Shown piece after piece: positions 1 through 11,699 of a DNA stretch of 64,000 nucleotides; within the stretch, counting starts at the first letter, position 1, and every line of letters starts with the position of its first letter. The translations under genes were made by a program, and so were the position numbers. The stretch is from Bugula neritina. Lineage: Eukaryota; Bryozoa; Gymnolaemata; Cheilostomatida; Bugulidae. Below the pieces are notes generated by a model, which worked only from the letters and a program-made list of their open reading frames with translations, searched no databases and had not been told where the DNA came from. The stretch spans positions 1,907,501-1,971,500 of the forward strand of contig OZ037770.1 in the NCBI GenBank assembly GCA_964035545.1, given 5' to 3'.

Positions 1-522
1 ATCAGATTTCAAAAAAGGAAGTCTTTTTGTTGTACTGCTACTTGGCAAATCAATAAGTACCCTGAGATGTGAGGGTTCTTGGAAACTTGCTTCTTTTTCA
101 ATCAAACTTGCAAATTCGTAAAAATCTAAATATACAGCTATTTTGACACCATCTAGTAAGTTTTTAAGAAATTCTTTTATTTCCACTTTTTCCTCTATGG
201 TTAATTCTTCTTCCATTAAATCATTTGGCAATGTTAGAACTATTTTGTAAAAATCTTCATTGAAAAAAGCATTTCGAAGCTTTTTAATATGATCTCCACC
301 AAATACACCTTCTACAAAGTTTTTTCTGTTAGCGTAATCAGCAAACTGTACAATTCCTTTGATGCATCGCTTGACCGCTTCTAACAGAGTCCATCTTATA
401 TCTACAAACACTTGCCGAGCACTTTCTTCCTTTATTTGCCTAGCAGAAAGTTTCCGCAGAGCTTGAGCAATCTCTAGAAATTCTGGCGTCCACTTTCTAA
501 AATTGTTTTCTCCGATGATTTC
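1..522 (-). CDS. Internal exon of an unidentified minus-strand gene (open at window edge)
   Basis: The reverse strand has an uninterrupted 174-codon frame after a clean acceptor (CATCACAG at 523-530), and it runs off the window without a stop. It encodes a helical, charged, soluble-looking segment (starts EIIGENNFRKW; contains GVFGGDHIKKLRNAFF; ends LPFLKSD). There is no signal peptide, membrane segment or motif that I recognise. A stop-free frame of this length in such AT-rich DNA with a good acceptor is strong evidence of a real exon. It joins in phase 0 to exons at 6856-7002, 17543-17593 and 17683-17781, and probably 19404-19674, so I treat all of them as one gene whose 3' end lies left of this window. 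The function is unknown. Confidence 0.75.
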
Positions 523-3129
523 CTGTGATGAAAATCAAATATATGAAAGGACAACAATATAATCATTCACTTATTTTAAGTGGACAATTATGTTCAGTTT
601 TATTATGTTACTGGTATACATTTTGACTTTTTTTGAATTGGTGTTTAAGTAGAGTTTCTATGCATGAAAGAACTTCAAACTGCAAGTGTAAAAGTTGAAG
701 ACTTAAACGTTGTAGCTTTTGTAATATAACAAAAAACTAACGCTGTTGCAATTGGTCAGCAGTGAGAAAATCTGCGTAATAGAATTTGTTAAACAACATG
801 TAATTATGACTGTGAAATATCTCATGGCGCAAAAATTGACTAGGCTAAGCACATTAATTTCATTGTTTCCATTGCTTTAATTAAGTAAAAATCATAGGCA
901 GTAAATTTGTACATTGAAAATATATGCGTCTGCATTCATTTTGCTAATTTGAGTTTTTTAAAGGACTCGCATATTAAGCACTAGTGTGATGATTTTATGT
1001 GGTGTACATATTCAACCGTGATGCAAAAAAATAAAGTGGATTCCCTGGTATCTTAGAACTTGTACTCTTTGCATAAAAGAAACCTATTCATACAGGTTTG
1101 AAAATATGTTTTGGCATGCCTGCTGTTACTGAAGCTCCGGCATAGCTCTTTACAGATTGCAAGAAAAGTAAGTATAATTATAGTAAAATAGCTAGTATGA
1201 GAAAGAATTGTGTTGCCGCCAAGTGCTCAGGTCTAACTCACTAGTTTGAGGCACTCCGCCGCCTTATCTATTAATAGAATGCCTTATTCTGAGAGGAGTG
1301 ACCAGATTGGACCTCCTCAGTTGGTGAGCAATCATGCCATACTAATATGTAATCGAATTCTATATTTTGGAGATATTGAACAAAGAAACCATGAAAGGTG
1401 ACAACATACAAGGACATAGCACATGATTCAATTTGCTGCTCACTGCCTACAGCTATGATATAATATTGTGATAGACATGGCTTATAGCTTATTCAGACAC
1501 AGGCAAATTTTTATTAGTTGGGTCTAACGAATCTCCCACAAACAATTATCACTCCTTTTTGTCGGCTAACTGCAGTACTATAGTGTTTAGTTGCTTAGCA
1601 GCGGTGCTTTTACTAGTAAAGTGTCAATAATTGAATTCAGTCATAGTTGTGCAATGACAAAGTAAAACTGTTGCATTAATAAATTAATTATAAGTAAATA
1701 TCGTGAATTTAAATTACGACAGGTTTAAAATTTATTGGTCCACCAAAGCTGAAAAATTGTTAAATCTATGCTTAACACCAGTTGGTCTGTGAAAAGTAAA
1801 TGAAAATGAAATATAAAACTAAATGCCCTGTTCATATGTTTTTATATTGTGATGGTTGTGAGAGTGTGTGTTACTTCCCAACCATTAAGTATACAGACAC
1901 TTGTATAAAAAGTGTGACTATAGTCAAAAAGTCTTATGATATTCTTTGTGTTACGCTCAGGCTAACATTGCAAACTGCCGCACTTCTGCAGTGATGAAGC
2001 AAGGTACCGCACCAGCCACTGCGGTCCCCACAGCTAGAACCCACCGGCCAATCAAATGACAATTCCCCTTTATAAGAAGTGCCTTTTGGCACCCAGCCAC
2101 ATCGTAGATGTAGACATAAAGCAAAGCTAACTATCTTGTATTCTATCTTGTATAAGTTTTTGACTCGTTGTACACTTCTTTTTGTGATTGGAATTGTAAA
2201 TATAATTTTTCATCTAAACAGAACAACTCCTTAGTTCTTGTAGTAAACCTTGTAGTCAGGTTATGAACTAGCAGTCAAAACACAAAATAAAGCAGACTTG
2301 TAGCTAGTAGTCAATAAAAACACAACGGTATCAAACTCAAACTGATAATTTATTCTTTTTTAGCTTTTCAGTACTTATTATTTATATTTTTATTGTTGTT
2401 GAATAAAAAACTGAAATGCCCTGCTTTATAGCATTTTCTTTATTAAAAGTTATTGCCAAGACGTTTTTAGCTAGACTAATTATAAAATAAAATAGAAGCT
2501 GGTAATGTTTACTTTAGGTGAAATGATTCAGTTGCATCAATTTCAATCCACATCTTAACTTTTTTCAGGTGTTTAATATGCTACTGGTAACCATGTAGCC
2601 GGTACTACTTGTCTCATGGGTTGGACTGTCGGCAACTAAACCAATACCCCTTAATGTCCTAATATTAGTGAGGGTGTACTGGAAATTATTGTAGAAATAT
2701 AAACAAAATCTACAAAATGAAAAAGTGAGGATCTGTGGCAGTCCCCACGGGCGTGTACAGACAAACATGTATAACGGCCAGCCACTGCAGCAGGATGTAA
2801 ATGTTAGCATGTCTTTACCTCTTCATGCCAATAGATCCTATTTACACCTTGCCGAGAGAGGGAAAATGATAACGCAAAATCCAAGTTCACTTAATCATTT
2901 TGCATGAAGTTTTACTGATTATGTGAATGGAAGCAGTATTCGATACCGGCTCAAACGTCGCCCAAGTCAATAAGGTTCGAGCCGGTCTGCTCCAATGAAA
3001 GTAAGCTAGGATGCAAACAGAAAAGTTCTTAGACTAACAGAACAGACTGTTGGAACTTTACTAGACCGGAATAATTTAAAAAGACCTGAGAGGCAGAGAG
3101 CACTTGTTGCAAAAGAGCTGAGTCGATCG
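523..3129. other. Intron without recognisable genes
   Basis: This is AT-rich intronic DNA of the unidentified minus-strand gene. I see no coding stretch. The part around 1970-2330 is less AT-rich, with a TATA-like box near 2070 and several polyadenylation-like runs, so it might be a solo LTR, but I found no partner copy in the window. Confidence 0.4.
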
Positions 3130-5400
3130 ATATGATATTGATATTGCAGCTTTGAGTGGAACTCAGTTTGCCCTCAATTATAACCTTGTTGATAATGGGT
3201 ACACATTCTTTTGGAGTGGAAGAGGTAAAGAAAAGAGAAAAGAATCAGGAGTGGTGTTTGCTACCAGGAATACAATTATGCTGTATCTAGAACAAGAACC
3301 AACAGCAAGAATCGATCAAATTATAAGCATGAGAGTGACACTGAAAAAGAATCATTATGCCACAATAGTGAGTGTTTATGCTCCAACAATGGCAAATTCT
3401 GAGGGAAAGAAAAAGTCTTACAATAAACTAAGAGAAACGGTGAAGAACATAATATGCATCTCAAACAAACCGATTATAGCCGGTGACTTTAATGCAAGAG
3501 TAGGCTGTAAAGCTCAAAATTGGCCAGGTGTTATTGACAATCAAGGAATTGGAAAATGTAACACAAATGGGGAGCTGCTATTGGCATTTTTGTTTTGCCA
3601 ATGTCCTAGGTAGAGCAGAAAGAAAGGAGCAATATTGGTTTGATGACAATGTTGTGAAGCTTTGCGTTGCGTACTGAAAGAAATAAGGCGAAATCAAAGG
3701 CGATACAAAGAAGAACAAGAAATAGCACTGATAGATTAGCACAAGCACGCAGAAAGTTGCACAAGTACACTAAAAAAAACAGTCTCAATGGTGGGAGGAA
3801 AAAGCGGGCTTACTCCAACAGGCATCTAATAAAAAAAACATGAAAGCATTCTAAAATGGCTTTAGAGAATTGTATGGGCCACAGAACAGGGGAACTGCTC
3901 AATTACTGAACCAAAGTGATAAAAAAGTACTTACAGCAAAGAATGACACCCTAAAAAAGTTTGCCCAACATTTTGACCAGTTGCTAAATGTAACAGGAAA
4001 AAGTGCACCATGAAGCCCTCAATAGTCTCAAAAATATGCCACCCAATTTGAGCCTAGATGACATGCTCAGTTTTGATGAGCTACTTAATGCGTTAGATAA
4101 ACTAAGGAGAATAAATATCCTGGATAATGCGGCATTCCAGCTGATGTGTGGAAGTATGGTGGAATCAGGCTTAAAGAGAGACTATATGATATGATTGCTT
4201 ATATATGGAGTAACGAGAAGATGCCACATAACTGGAAAGATGCAAACATTGTGCCAATTTCTAAAAGGGTACTAGGAAGGACTTCTGGCTTCTGGATTGT
4301 GCTTAAGAAGTTTGGTTTAACTGATTGAAACCCTTTATGCAGGTATGCAAACCTACAGTAGTGCAAGGTAGAGACAATTCGAGTGAGTTTGCAGTAACCA
4401 ATGTTGTCAAGCAGGGGTGTGTAGTTTTATTATACCTAATTGCTATGCTCGAAGTGGCATTTAGGAACGTAAATGAAGAAATTTATATTCAAACTTGACA
4501 TGGGGCTGACCTCTTTGATATGGCTCAGTTCAAGTCAAAGACTTGCACTATAACTAAACTCCTAGTCATAGAGATGTGGTTAGCTGACGACAGTGCTTTG
4601 GTGGCACATTGCACTGCAGATATGCAAGTGCTAGTGAACAACTTTGTAAAAGCAGCAGCTCAGTCCAGCTTAAAAATCAACATCAAGAAGACCACATGCA
4701 TGTACCAGCCAACCAAACTCATTCACCCTCCACCTGAACCTGAGGTTATTATGATAGATCAAGAACCTTAATTGCACTTGCCTCAAACTTCATTTATTCA
4801 ACAAGCACTGTTTTTTTGTACTACGGCAAAACTAGATAAAGAGCTATGAAGCAGACTAGGCAAAGCTAGTGCAGCTTACAGAAAGTTGCCGCCAAGACTC
4901 TGGGACATGTATCTATCAGGGTGAAGTGTAAAGTCTACAGAGCGGTGGTGCTCTCAAGTTTGCTATATGGAGCAGAAACATGGACAATATACAGGACACA
5001 GGTGGAGAAGCTAAGTGTTTTCATGATGAGGCAATTGAGAGACACGATGGCTGTAAAAAGTATGACAGATTTGCAAATGAAGAAATATTAGGATGTGCCA
5101 ATTTGCCAAGCATGGCTGACATCCTTATATAAAAGAGCCTGAAATGGCTAGGCCATGTGCACAGGATGAAGCATAGCCAGTTTTCAACACCATTGCTCTA
5201 TTCTCAGCTGAAAGACAGCAAACGAAATAGAGGGCAATCTAGACTCAGACTTAAAGATGTTGCCAAGAGGAATATGAAATGGAGATCCGTCAACTTGAGC
5301 TCCTGGCAACAAACAGCTGACAATTGAATTGCAAAGAGAGTTGCGACCAATTTCAAGCCGAATCCATAAAACAGTCATAGTCGTATCGACTGACTGCGAG
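3130..5400 (+). mobile_element. Degenerate non-LTR retrotransposon (LINE with EEP endonuclease and RT)
   Basis: Conceptual translation shows the order of a LINE ORF2: an AP-type endonuclease (3152-3613, see separate entry), then broken reverse transcriptase pieces at 4003-4330, 4520-4770 (ADD box of the RT palm, here LADDSALVAH) and the post-RT region at 4850-5300 with the C-terminal part common to this group. Several frameshifts and stops separate these pieces, so the copy is dead. The last 550 bp are nearly identical to the truncated copy at 18350-19030. The endonuclease resembles sequences often annotated as craniofacial development protein 2-like, which are LINE-derived. It lies in the intron between exons 6856-7002 and 1-522, in the opposite orientation to the host gene. 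Confidence 0.85.
3152..3613 (+). pseudogene. LINE endonuclease domain (EEP/exonuclease-endonuclease-phosphatase fold)
   Basis: An open stretch of about 150 codons carries the later half of an AP-like endonuclease: a hydrophobic VSVYAPT strand, then the family's catalytic IAGDFNARVG loop, followed by GIGKCNTNGELLL, which matches the usual G-x-G-x-x-N-x-N-G-x-x-L-L pattern after the catalytic loop. The first catalytic residues should lie upstream of 3152 but are not in an intact frame, and the SDH-containing end is lost after a frameshift near 3600. This is a domain fragment of the surrounding LINE, not a host gene. Confidence 0.8.
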
Positions 5401-6169
5401 AGAGAGAAAACTTTTTCAAATCACTGCTACTCATTGTGCACATCGACTCAGTTATTTATGCGCATCTTTGTAGTCAGGATTCAAAAGATCATACTGATAC
5501 AATGCAGCTGTTCAAGCTCTGGCAATTTCTATTAAAAAACCTACCTTTGTCATGAAAACTACTTTAAATAATTTTAAGATGCTGCTGACTAGCATAATAA
5601 TATGCTTCTACAAGTTTATTTATTTTGATTATTATTCCTGAAATATTTATTATTTAATTTAGTTACAAGCAATGCCGCTTGAGCAAATCTTTTGCCAAAT
5701 AAACTAATAAAATGCAAACAGATAAAATTTGTCAGCTGAAACTTAGTTGGGTCAGGTTCCAACAATTTTTTAAAAATTCAATCACAGGTGATTCAAAATA
5801 AACAAACTCTTTCACTGTCAGACAAATCAAAAACGCTAGTTTGGCGCAATAAACGCATTAGTCTGACCAAAACAAAATTCTTATCCGTTGTTCCATTAAG
5901 GCCTGCAATTTGTGCAGCTTGTTGATTGTTTGAATACGCTATTATAGCTAAAATACACTACAGCAAGAAATTTAAGAAAAATTCAGCCCAATTCAGGTTC
6001 TCTCACAATTTAATATACCAGCTAAAACAGTGTTTTGTTTAGGAACTTTTAAATAGTATTAGAGAAGCGTGAAAATAAAAAGTGGTAGTGATTTCTGATA
6101 TTTAAATGTTAACTTTTACTGTTTGATTATTTAACTCAGTTATGTGAAAAGAAAAAAGACCTTATACAC
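5401..6169. other. Intronic spacer
   Basis: AT-rich sequence between the LINE and the old MITE copy. I see no coding, tandem or inverted structure in it. Confidence 0.4.
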
Positions 6170-6762
6170 AACTGTCAGGCCAACTGATACTTTCGCTTCC
6201 AAATAATTGTTACACGTACAGGAAAGATGAAGTCATCTTCACTTATAACATCATAAATTTTGTTCCGCAATATGTAGTTTGATTTTTTTGTATAGTATTG
6301 CTTTGTCATGCGTGGTATGCCTGTACATTGCCTACCTTTGACTGTGTTGATTGAAGTCAACCTATGACCAATAAATAGTTTGAGCTGCCTAATCAGTCAA
6401 AATTCAAGTATGGCTGCCCTTTAACTAGAGTATACAGTATGCTAAACACTGCAGCCTGTCAGCTAGCAATGTACATGTCAGTATTTTTTCACCAGTACCT
6501 AATTACTATAAAGACTGGGACTGAAATATCAGCTTTTAAAAAAATGAACAAAAATGTGTAGTTTCTGATCTATAATTTTGCAAAAATATAAAAACGGTTG
6601 CATTGAAGAGAAAAAGAGATCTGCAACATAGTTTTTGAATTTTTTTATGCTAGCATGATTGGGTGGGATTTTATTTTACTGGAACTGGATTCTTATAAAT
6701 TGATAAGGCAACCTTAGCAAGACAGTTACAAATATAAAAAGCTACCGTTATCCACCCTGTGT
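6170..6762 (+). mobile_element. Old, diverged copy of the CACAGG-ended MITE
   Basis: Blocks line up in order with the younger copies (for example 8043-8801). On the left are the CATAAATTTT and TATAGTATTGCTTTGTCATG segments and ACCAATAAATAG; on the right are AACATAGTTTTTGAATTT, GGGATTTTATTTTACTGG and a decayed right end ending CCCTGTG near 6762. The terminal repeats are badly eroded, so the ends are approximate. It shows that the family has been active over a long period. Confidence 0.6.
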
Positions 6763-6855
6763 ATTCAGATAAAATTCCATGTGCATTATAAAGGCAAACA
6801 TAGTTCTGTTTACGCAGCAGCCCATTGAATTATTGCCTGTTTGTTATTGTCTCAC

Positions 6856-7002
6856 CTCTTCTCTTCCCCTTGCATATTGATTAATCATTGCATGTATCTC
6901 TCCCAGGATAACCGCTCTCTTTTGTTTATTAGCTTCTTTCAAGCGCAAACCAACCACCATTCTTGCAACCAAAAATTGAAGCTCACGTAAAGCTTTGGAA
7001 TC
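6856..7002 (-). CDS. Internal exon (49 codons) of the unidentified minus-strand gene
   Basis: On the reverse strand, a TTTTTGCCAG acceptor is followed by 147 nt open in one frame and then by GAGGTGAGA, a near-consensus donor. The peptide begins DSKALRELQFLVARMVVG and ends INQYARGREE. It enters and leaves in phase 0, so it joins directly to the exon at 1-522 downstream and to 17543-17593 upstream. The sequence looks amphipathic and helical. I do not recognise the family. Confidence 0.7.
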
Positions 7003-7238
7003 CTGGCAAAAACAAGAAAATCGAAAAGTTTGTCAGTATATTGATGCAAAGTTAGCTATTCTAGTGAGAAAATACAAAAATCTTTGTATGTTACCAAAAG
7101 TCAAATTATTATTGTGATGTACTAACACTGCAGTCCTTGAAAGACCCATGCATATGCGTATGTTTGGTCTGTAGAGATTTGGTAAACTTAAGGCAAAAAA
7201 CAAATATATGTTGTTAATTGGATTGTATGCAATTTCAA

Positions 7239-7929
7239 CCCTTACGCGATCAATGGACCATATATGTCCCTCAAAGCGACACTATCCACAGATCAATGGA
7301 CCATATATGGTCTTTTAGGTAAACAAACAATAGCGCTTACTTTAAACTTCCAGTTTTCAACCGAACAGCCTAAAAGTTTTTGTAATTTATGCTGATACTG
7401 CAGCTTGATAATTTTGGGATAATTATAGCCAATAAATTTGATTAAATTATTAGCTACCAAGCCAGCTAGTTGCTTTCCAATTTAATCTTCAAATCTCAAA
7501 ATTATATCGGCAAATTTTAACGCTACCTTCAAATGCAAGAAACTGCTGTCAAAATATAGAGGGCCAGTTTATTTCATTCAGATAACATTTAGAAGAACAT
7601 CTAAATAAACAGAAATGTTAAAGTCACTATATTTTGAATCATATTATAAATTAATTTTATCATTTTGAGTTTTCAATTTTAAAATGGCGGTTCTGAGAGG
7701 TCAAATTAAAGTGACTGATTGTAGCTAGAATTGAGGTCTCCCGTCACTTTAAGAAGCTTTTTATGATAGAAAATACTCTTAAAAGTATAATAACCAGTTT
7801 ATTTAAGGCCAAAATCATGTGTAATTATTAATAATAAAATTGAAAGTTATGCAAAATTTGCTAGCAAAATTCGCGATAAACTCAAACGAGGCATAAAATT
7901 ACGTAACTTCAAAGTTGATCGCGAAAGGG
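7239..7929. mobile_element. piggyBac-like MITE (TTAA target, CCCTTWCGCGATCAA ends)
   Basis: The left end CCCTTACGCGATCAA (7239-7253) and the right end TTGATCGCGAAAGGG (7915-7929) form inverted repeats with one mismatch. They are flanked by TCAA on the left and TTAA on the right, as expected from a TTAA target with one later mutation. CCC-starting ends with TTAA targets are the mark of piggyBac elements. No transposase is visible. Near the left end a short direct repeat (ATCAATGGACCATATATG) occurs twice, as subterminal repeats of DNA transposons often do. Confidence 0.65.
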
Positions 7930-8042
7930 TTAAACAGAGTATATTTCAATTGGGGATCATTTTACTTAAGTTGCTACATATGCTCATTCGTTTGCTCTAG
8001 ACTTAGGCTAGTTTTCACCATTTAGCTGCTGATATGCATATA

Positions 8043-8801
8043 CACAGGATAGTTAAGGGCATTCTCACTAAGAATAATATTATAAATTTCTCTCAAAATG
8101 TAGTTTAGGTTTTTGAATAATATAGCTCTGCGGGTAGCATGCGTGTTGCCTACTTGCAATTGCTTAGCCCAAGATTAAACTACAACCAATAAGCAGCAAC
8201 CTTCATTAGGGCTGCGTTATCTATCAACATTCCATTATGGGTGCTACATAAACAAAGTACAAAGCAAGCTATTCATTATAGCCTGCCAGCTAACAAGCCT
8301 GTAATTATTATGTAAGCGCCAATATCTTCTCATCCCTACGTGCTCATTGAAGCGTGAAGTGCTGCGCGCTGCTAGTTTCTCATGAAAAAATATAGCATTT
8401 TCAGTGTATAAATCACCAATTTGTGGGCAATCTAGAAGAGTTATTGAAAAAAAAAAAAAAATTGCACCGGAGAAATATCTCAGGATTCCAGCAGTGCAAT
8501 TTTTATTCAGATATCATGTTTTGCTGCTGAGATATTTTACTGGTACTGAAAAAACAGCTTTTCAGGCAAAATTTGCCAAAATTGGGCAGTTTTTTGTCTC
8601 TAACTTTGCAAAAAAAATTAAAATTGAAATTTCGAAAAAAACATTCTCTGGGGAAAAAAAGATCTACAACATAGTTCTTAAATTTCGACTCTAGCACAAT
8701 TAGGTGAGATTTTATTTTACTGGTACTGAATTCTTATATGATTACAATGCAAAGCTCAGCAAGGCAGTTGCAGCTAAAAGGTTGCCCTTAACTATCCTGT
8801 G
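8043..8801 (+). mobile_element. CACAGG-ended MITE, copy 1
   Basis: This full-length copy of about 760 bp has terminal inverted repeats CACAGGATAGTTAAGGGCA, flanked by TA on both sides. An internal open stretch (8404-8694) encodes about 96 residues and is also open in the other full copies. CAC-starting ends with 2-bp target duplications resemble EnSpm/CACTA elements, but no transposase of that family is in the window, so the superfamily is only suggested. The strand is given by the internal reading frame. Confidence 0.85.
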
Positions 8802-8891
8802 TATATGGACCATGATGAAAAAACTATGAATTTTCAAATATATCATATACATTTAACTTATGTGACAATGACTTTTATAGCGCAGGACCCC

Positions 8892-9362
8892 TCCTAGTTA
8901 TTTTTGCAGTGCATATTAAGAATGACCCCTAAAATATCACACATATAGTAATGTAATAAAAATGTGTATCCCAGAGTTATCTTTTCTTATATTTTATTGT
9001 GTGACTTGTGTGTGTAACATTATTGTGTATTGTGTAATTTTGCTGTTCAATTTTCAGAGTTCTGATTTTCTAGATTCCGATAATCGGGCTTCCAATTATT
9101 GGACTTCCGAAAATTCGAACTCCGGATTTTTGGACAACAAATAATTCCTTTGTTCGTGTTCTCTTTGTTCTGTTAGTATAAAGGTAGGCGAGCTTCCAGT
9201 GTAGAATCAGTATACCACTGGAGCTTGCTTGATACAGACTACAGTTATATTCTGCAATAAAGATTGATTCTACTGAAAACTACTCTACATTTTGTTCTCT
9301 CTTACAAAAAGTTATGTTCAACACTTGACTGCATTCAATTCACAAGTTGGTGGGATTCTGAA
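8892..9362 (+). other. Probable 5' LTR end and primer-binding site of gypsy element
   Basis: Just upstream of the gag start there is a TATA-like box (TATAAAGG, about 9178), an AATAAA signal (about 9258) and an LTR-like end in CACA near 9344. This is followed by TGGTGGGATTCTGAA (9348-9362), a good primer-binding-site candidate because its complement ends ...CCCACCA like a tRNA 3' end. The left boundary of the LTR is not clear, and no 3' LTR was found. Confidence 0.5.
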
Positions 9363-9389
9363 TAGTTGAGTGTAAGAGAGGAGAACAAG

Positions 9390-10244
9390 ATGGCCACAGG
9401 GGAAGAAGGAGGACCAGCTCCTAAAATGCCAACAAGACCAGCCCTCACTATTGGGGCTCTGGTGACGGCCTTACAAGAAGTCCATGAGGCTGGACAGGTG
9501 CCACCTGGTGACAGGTATCACCTCAAGCCCCCGATTTTTGTAAGAGACAGCGATGTGGAACAGTTCATCCATAAGTTTGAGGATGTGGCCACCATCGCTG
9601 AATGGCCAGCACCGGTGCGCATCCTCCAGCTCCGGGCCTGTTTGATAGCCCGGGCCAGGAGCTTTGCCCACATCATGCGAGCTTTCCGGATCTGGTTCGA
9701 GCTGACGGCTGAGGAAGCCGCAGGCCAAGTGCAGACACTAAGAAGAGATAGTAGGACGCCTTTGGAGAACCACGCTAACGCGGTGGAGCGACTCGTCCAG
9801 ACTGCATTCAGTCAGGCCAAAGGTGGTGAAAAAAGATACCTGGTGTACAATGCGTTATTCCGAACCATCAACAATCCAGGCCTGCAGCGCTACTGGCTGG
9901 CGGTTAAAGTAAGTAGCTTAGAGGAGGCCTTAGAAATAGGCAAAGTTTGTTTTCAGGTAGATGGGCCTCATAGGGCGGATTTCATCGCCCACCAGGTGGC
10001 TGAAGAAGATGAAGAGACTACCACAATTCCTACCCCGCAAGTGGCAGCAACACAGCTCACCATGTTGATAGACATGGTGAAGGGCCTGCAGGCTACGATG
10101 ACCGAGTTGCAACAAGAACAGGCGGATAGGCGAGCTCCCCGATTGCGGGACAATGCTATCCGCCCCTCGCAGCTCACCTGCTGGAGATGTGGTGCATCGG
10201 GGCACATAAAAAGACACTGCCCTATAGGAGGACGCTTTCTTTAA
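9390..10244 (+). CDS. Ty3/gypsy gag-like protein with CCHC zinc knuckle
   Basis: This is an open frame from ATG at 9390 (in-frame non-ATG codons continue upstream to 9366) to a stop at 10244, about 284 codons. It contains a gag-type helical domain (DRYHLKPPIF ... WPAPVRILQLRACL ... FRIWFELTAEEA), a Gln/Glu-rich linker and one C-x2-C-x4-H-x4-C zinc knuckle (CWRCGASGHIKRHC) near the C-terminus. Gag packages the retrotransposon RNA. The base composition is clearly GC-richer than the surrounding intron. A related but truncated gag is on the minus strand at 31990-32361. It lies inside the large intron of the minus-strand host gene. Confidence 0.8.
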   Translation: MATGEEGGPAPKMPTRPALTIGALVTALQEVHEAGQVPPGDRYHLKPPIFVRDSDVEQFIHKFEDVATIAEWPAPVRILQLRACLIARARSFAHIMRAFRIWFELTAEEAAGQVQTLRRDSRTPLENHANAVERLVQTAFSQAKGGEKRYLVYNALFRTINNPGLQRYWLAVKVSSLEEALEIGKVCFQVDGPHRADFIAHQVAEEDEETTTIPTPQVAATQLTMLIDMVKGLQATMTELQQEQADRRAPRLRDNAIRPSQLTCWRCGASGHIKRHCPIGGRFL

Positions 10245-10633
10245 ACACCCAAGGCTCACAGTAACTTCCACCAACCGTAGGCCCTGCCCAACCCGAACTG
10301 GGAGAGGGACCAGAGGTTGACTAGGAAGGCCTTTATAGAATCTGCTGAAACTGATTGGCAGGCACCTCAAAGACCTCAGAGACGACAAGGTCTGCCCGGT
10401 CCTCCTGCCTGGCCACTCCGTAACTGGTTTGCGGGTTTCTTGAGGTGGTTGTAGAGGAGGATTCAGCTTACTCGCAAGAGTATCCCAAGCTACTCTCACA
10501 ACCTCAGAAACACCCTCCTTCGTTGTCTCTAACTGTGTGGACCTAAGTTGTGTCTCCCGCAGAGACTACCCGCTCCAGGAGCACCCAGCCGTATGGAAGC
10601 AGCAATTTCTTGCAAGGATAAGTGTTGAGTAAA

Positions 10634-10693
10634 GTTACCATTTTCCTACTGGACACTGGGTGCACTACAAACCTGCTGAGTAAGCCTCTCTTT
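10634..10693 (+). pseudogene. N-terminal piece of gypsy retropepsin (DTG active site)
   Basis: The frame reads into the aspartic protease active-site strand FLLDTGCTTNLLS and stops being protease at 10694, where MITE copy 2 begins. The rest of the protease is not on the far side of the MITE in the same orientation. It is found inverted, on the minus strand below 12171. See the finding on the inversion. Confidence 0.75.
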
Positions 10694-11435
10694 CACAGGA
10701 TAGTTAAGGGCATATCATAAATTTCTTTCAAAATGTAGTTTAGGTTCTTGAAAAATATTGCTCTGGGGGTGGCATGCGTGTTGCCTACTTGTAATTGTTT
10801 AGCCTAAGATTAAACTACAACCTATAAGCAGCAACCTTCATTAGGGCTGCTTTATCTATCAACATTCCATTATGGGTGCTACATAAACAAAGTACAAAGC
10901 GAACTATTCATTATAGCCTGCCAGCTAGCAAGCCTATAATTATTATGTACGCGCCAATAACTTCTCATCCCTACGTGCTCATTGAAGCATGAAGTGCTGC
11001 GCGCTGCTAGTTTCCTATGAAAAGATATGGCATTTTCAGTGTATAAATCACCACTTTATGAGCAATCTATCAGAGTTATTGGAATAAGAAAAAAAGTTGC
11101 ACTGGAGAAATATCTCAGGATTCTAGCAGTGCAATTTTTATTCAGATATCATGCTTTGCTGCAGAGATATTTTACTGGTACTGAAAAGTCAGCTTTTCTG
11201 GCAAAATTGGCCAAAATTGGGCAGTTTTTTGTCTATAACTTTGCAAAAAAAATGAAAATTGAAATTTCCAAAAAACTTACACTGGGAAAAAGAAGATCTA
11301 CAACATAGTTTTTAAATTTTGATTCTAGCACAATTAGGTGAGATTTTATTTTACTGGTACTGAATTCTTATATGATTACAATGCAGACCTCAGCAAAGCA
11401 GTTGGAGCTAAAAGGTTGCCCTTAACTATCCTGTG
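10694..11435 (+). mobile_element. CACAGG-ended MITE, copy 2 (breakpoint of an inversion)
   Basis: A full copy with the same terminal repeats as copy 1 and an internal open frame at 11027-11308. Its flanks do not match (TT on the left, TA on the right), unlike the other intact copies. They do match if the segment 11436-12171 was flipped after insertion. Confidence 0.85.
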
Positions 11436-11699
11436 TACAAGCTATAAAAAGCTGACAGCTATTCTGGTAGCAAAATTCCTTGCATTGTAATAGTGAAAAC
11501 AAAGCTATTTGTGGTTTAGAAAAAGCTGTGGCTAAGTGAGTAGCTAAATGAGTATAAGGGTGAATGGTGATGAATTGTCCTGTGCCACTGTATGTAGTAG
11601 TGTGAAATATAATAAAAAATGATCAAAACGCTACACAGCCAGTATGTAGCTATCACGAAAGCCTCCACAAAAAGCTTCCATTACACAATGGTTTTCTGA
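11436..11699. other. Spacer inside the inverted segment
   Basis: AT-rich, no coding signal. It does not look like gypsy sequence, so an older insertion or replacement must have removed part of the RT region of the host retroelement. Confidence 0.35.

Noticed and set aside
1800-1994. 64-codon open frame in the first intron
   Set aside because: No domain, no splice support, normal length for chance in AT-rich DNA.
8043-8801. CACAGG repeats as Tc1/mariner MITEs because copy 1 is flanked by TA
   Set aside because: Other intact copies are flanked by CA or TC, so the target is not restricted to TA.
9930-10499. 189-codon minus-strand frame
   Set aside because: Antisense of the gypsy gag/zinc-knuckle region.
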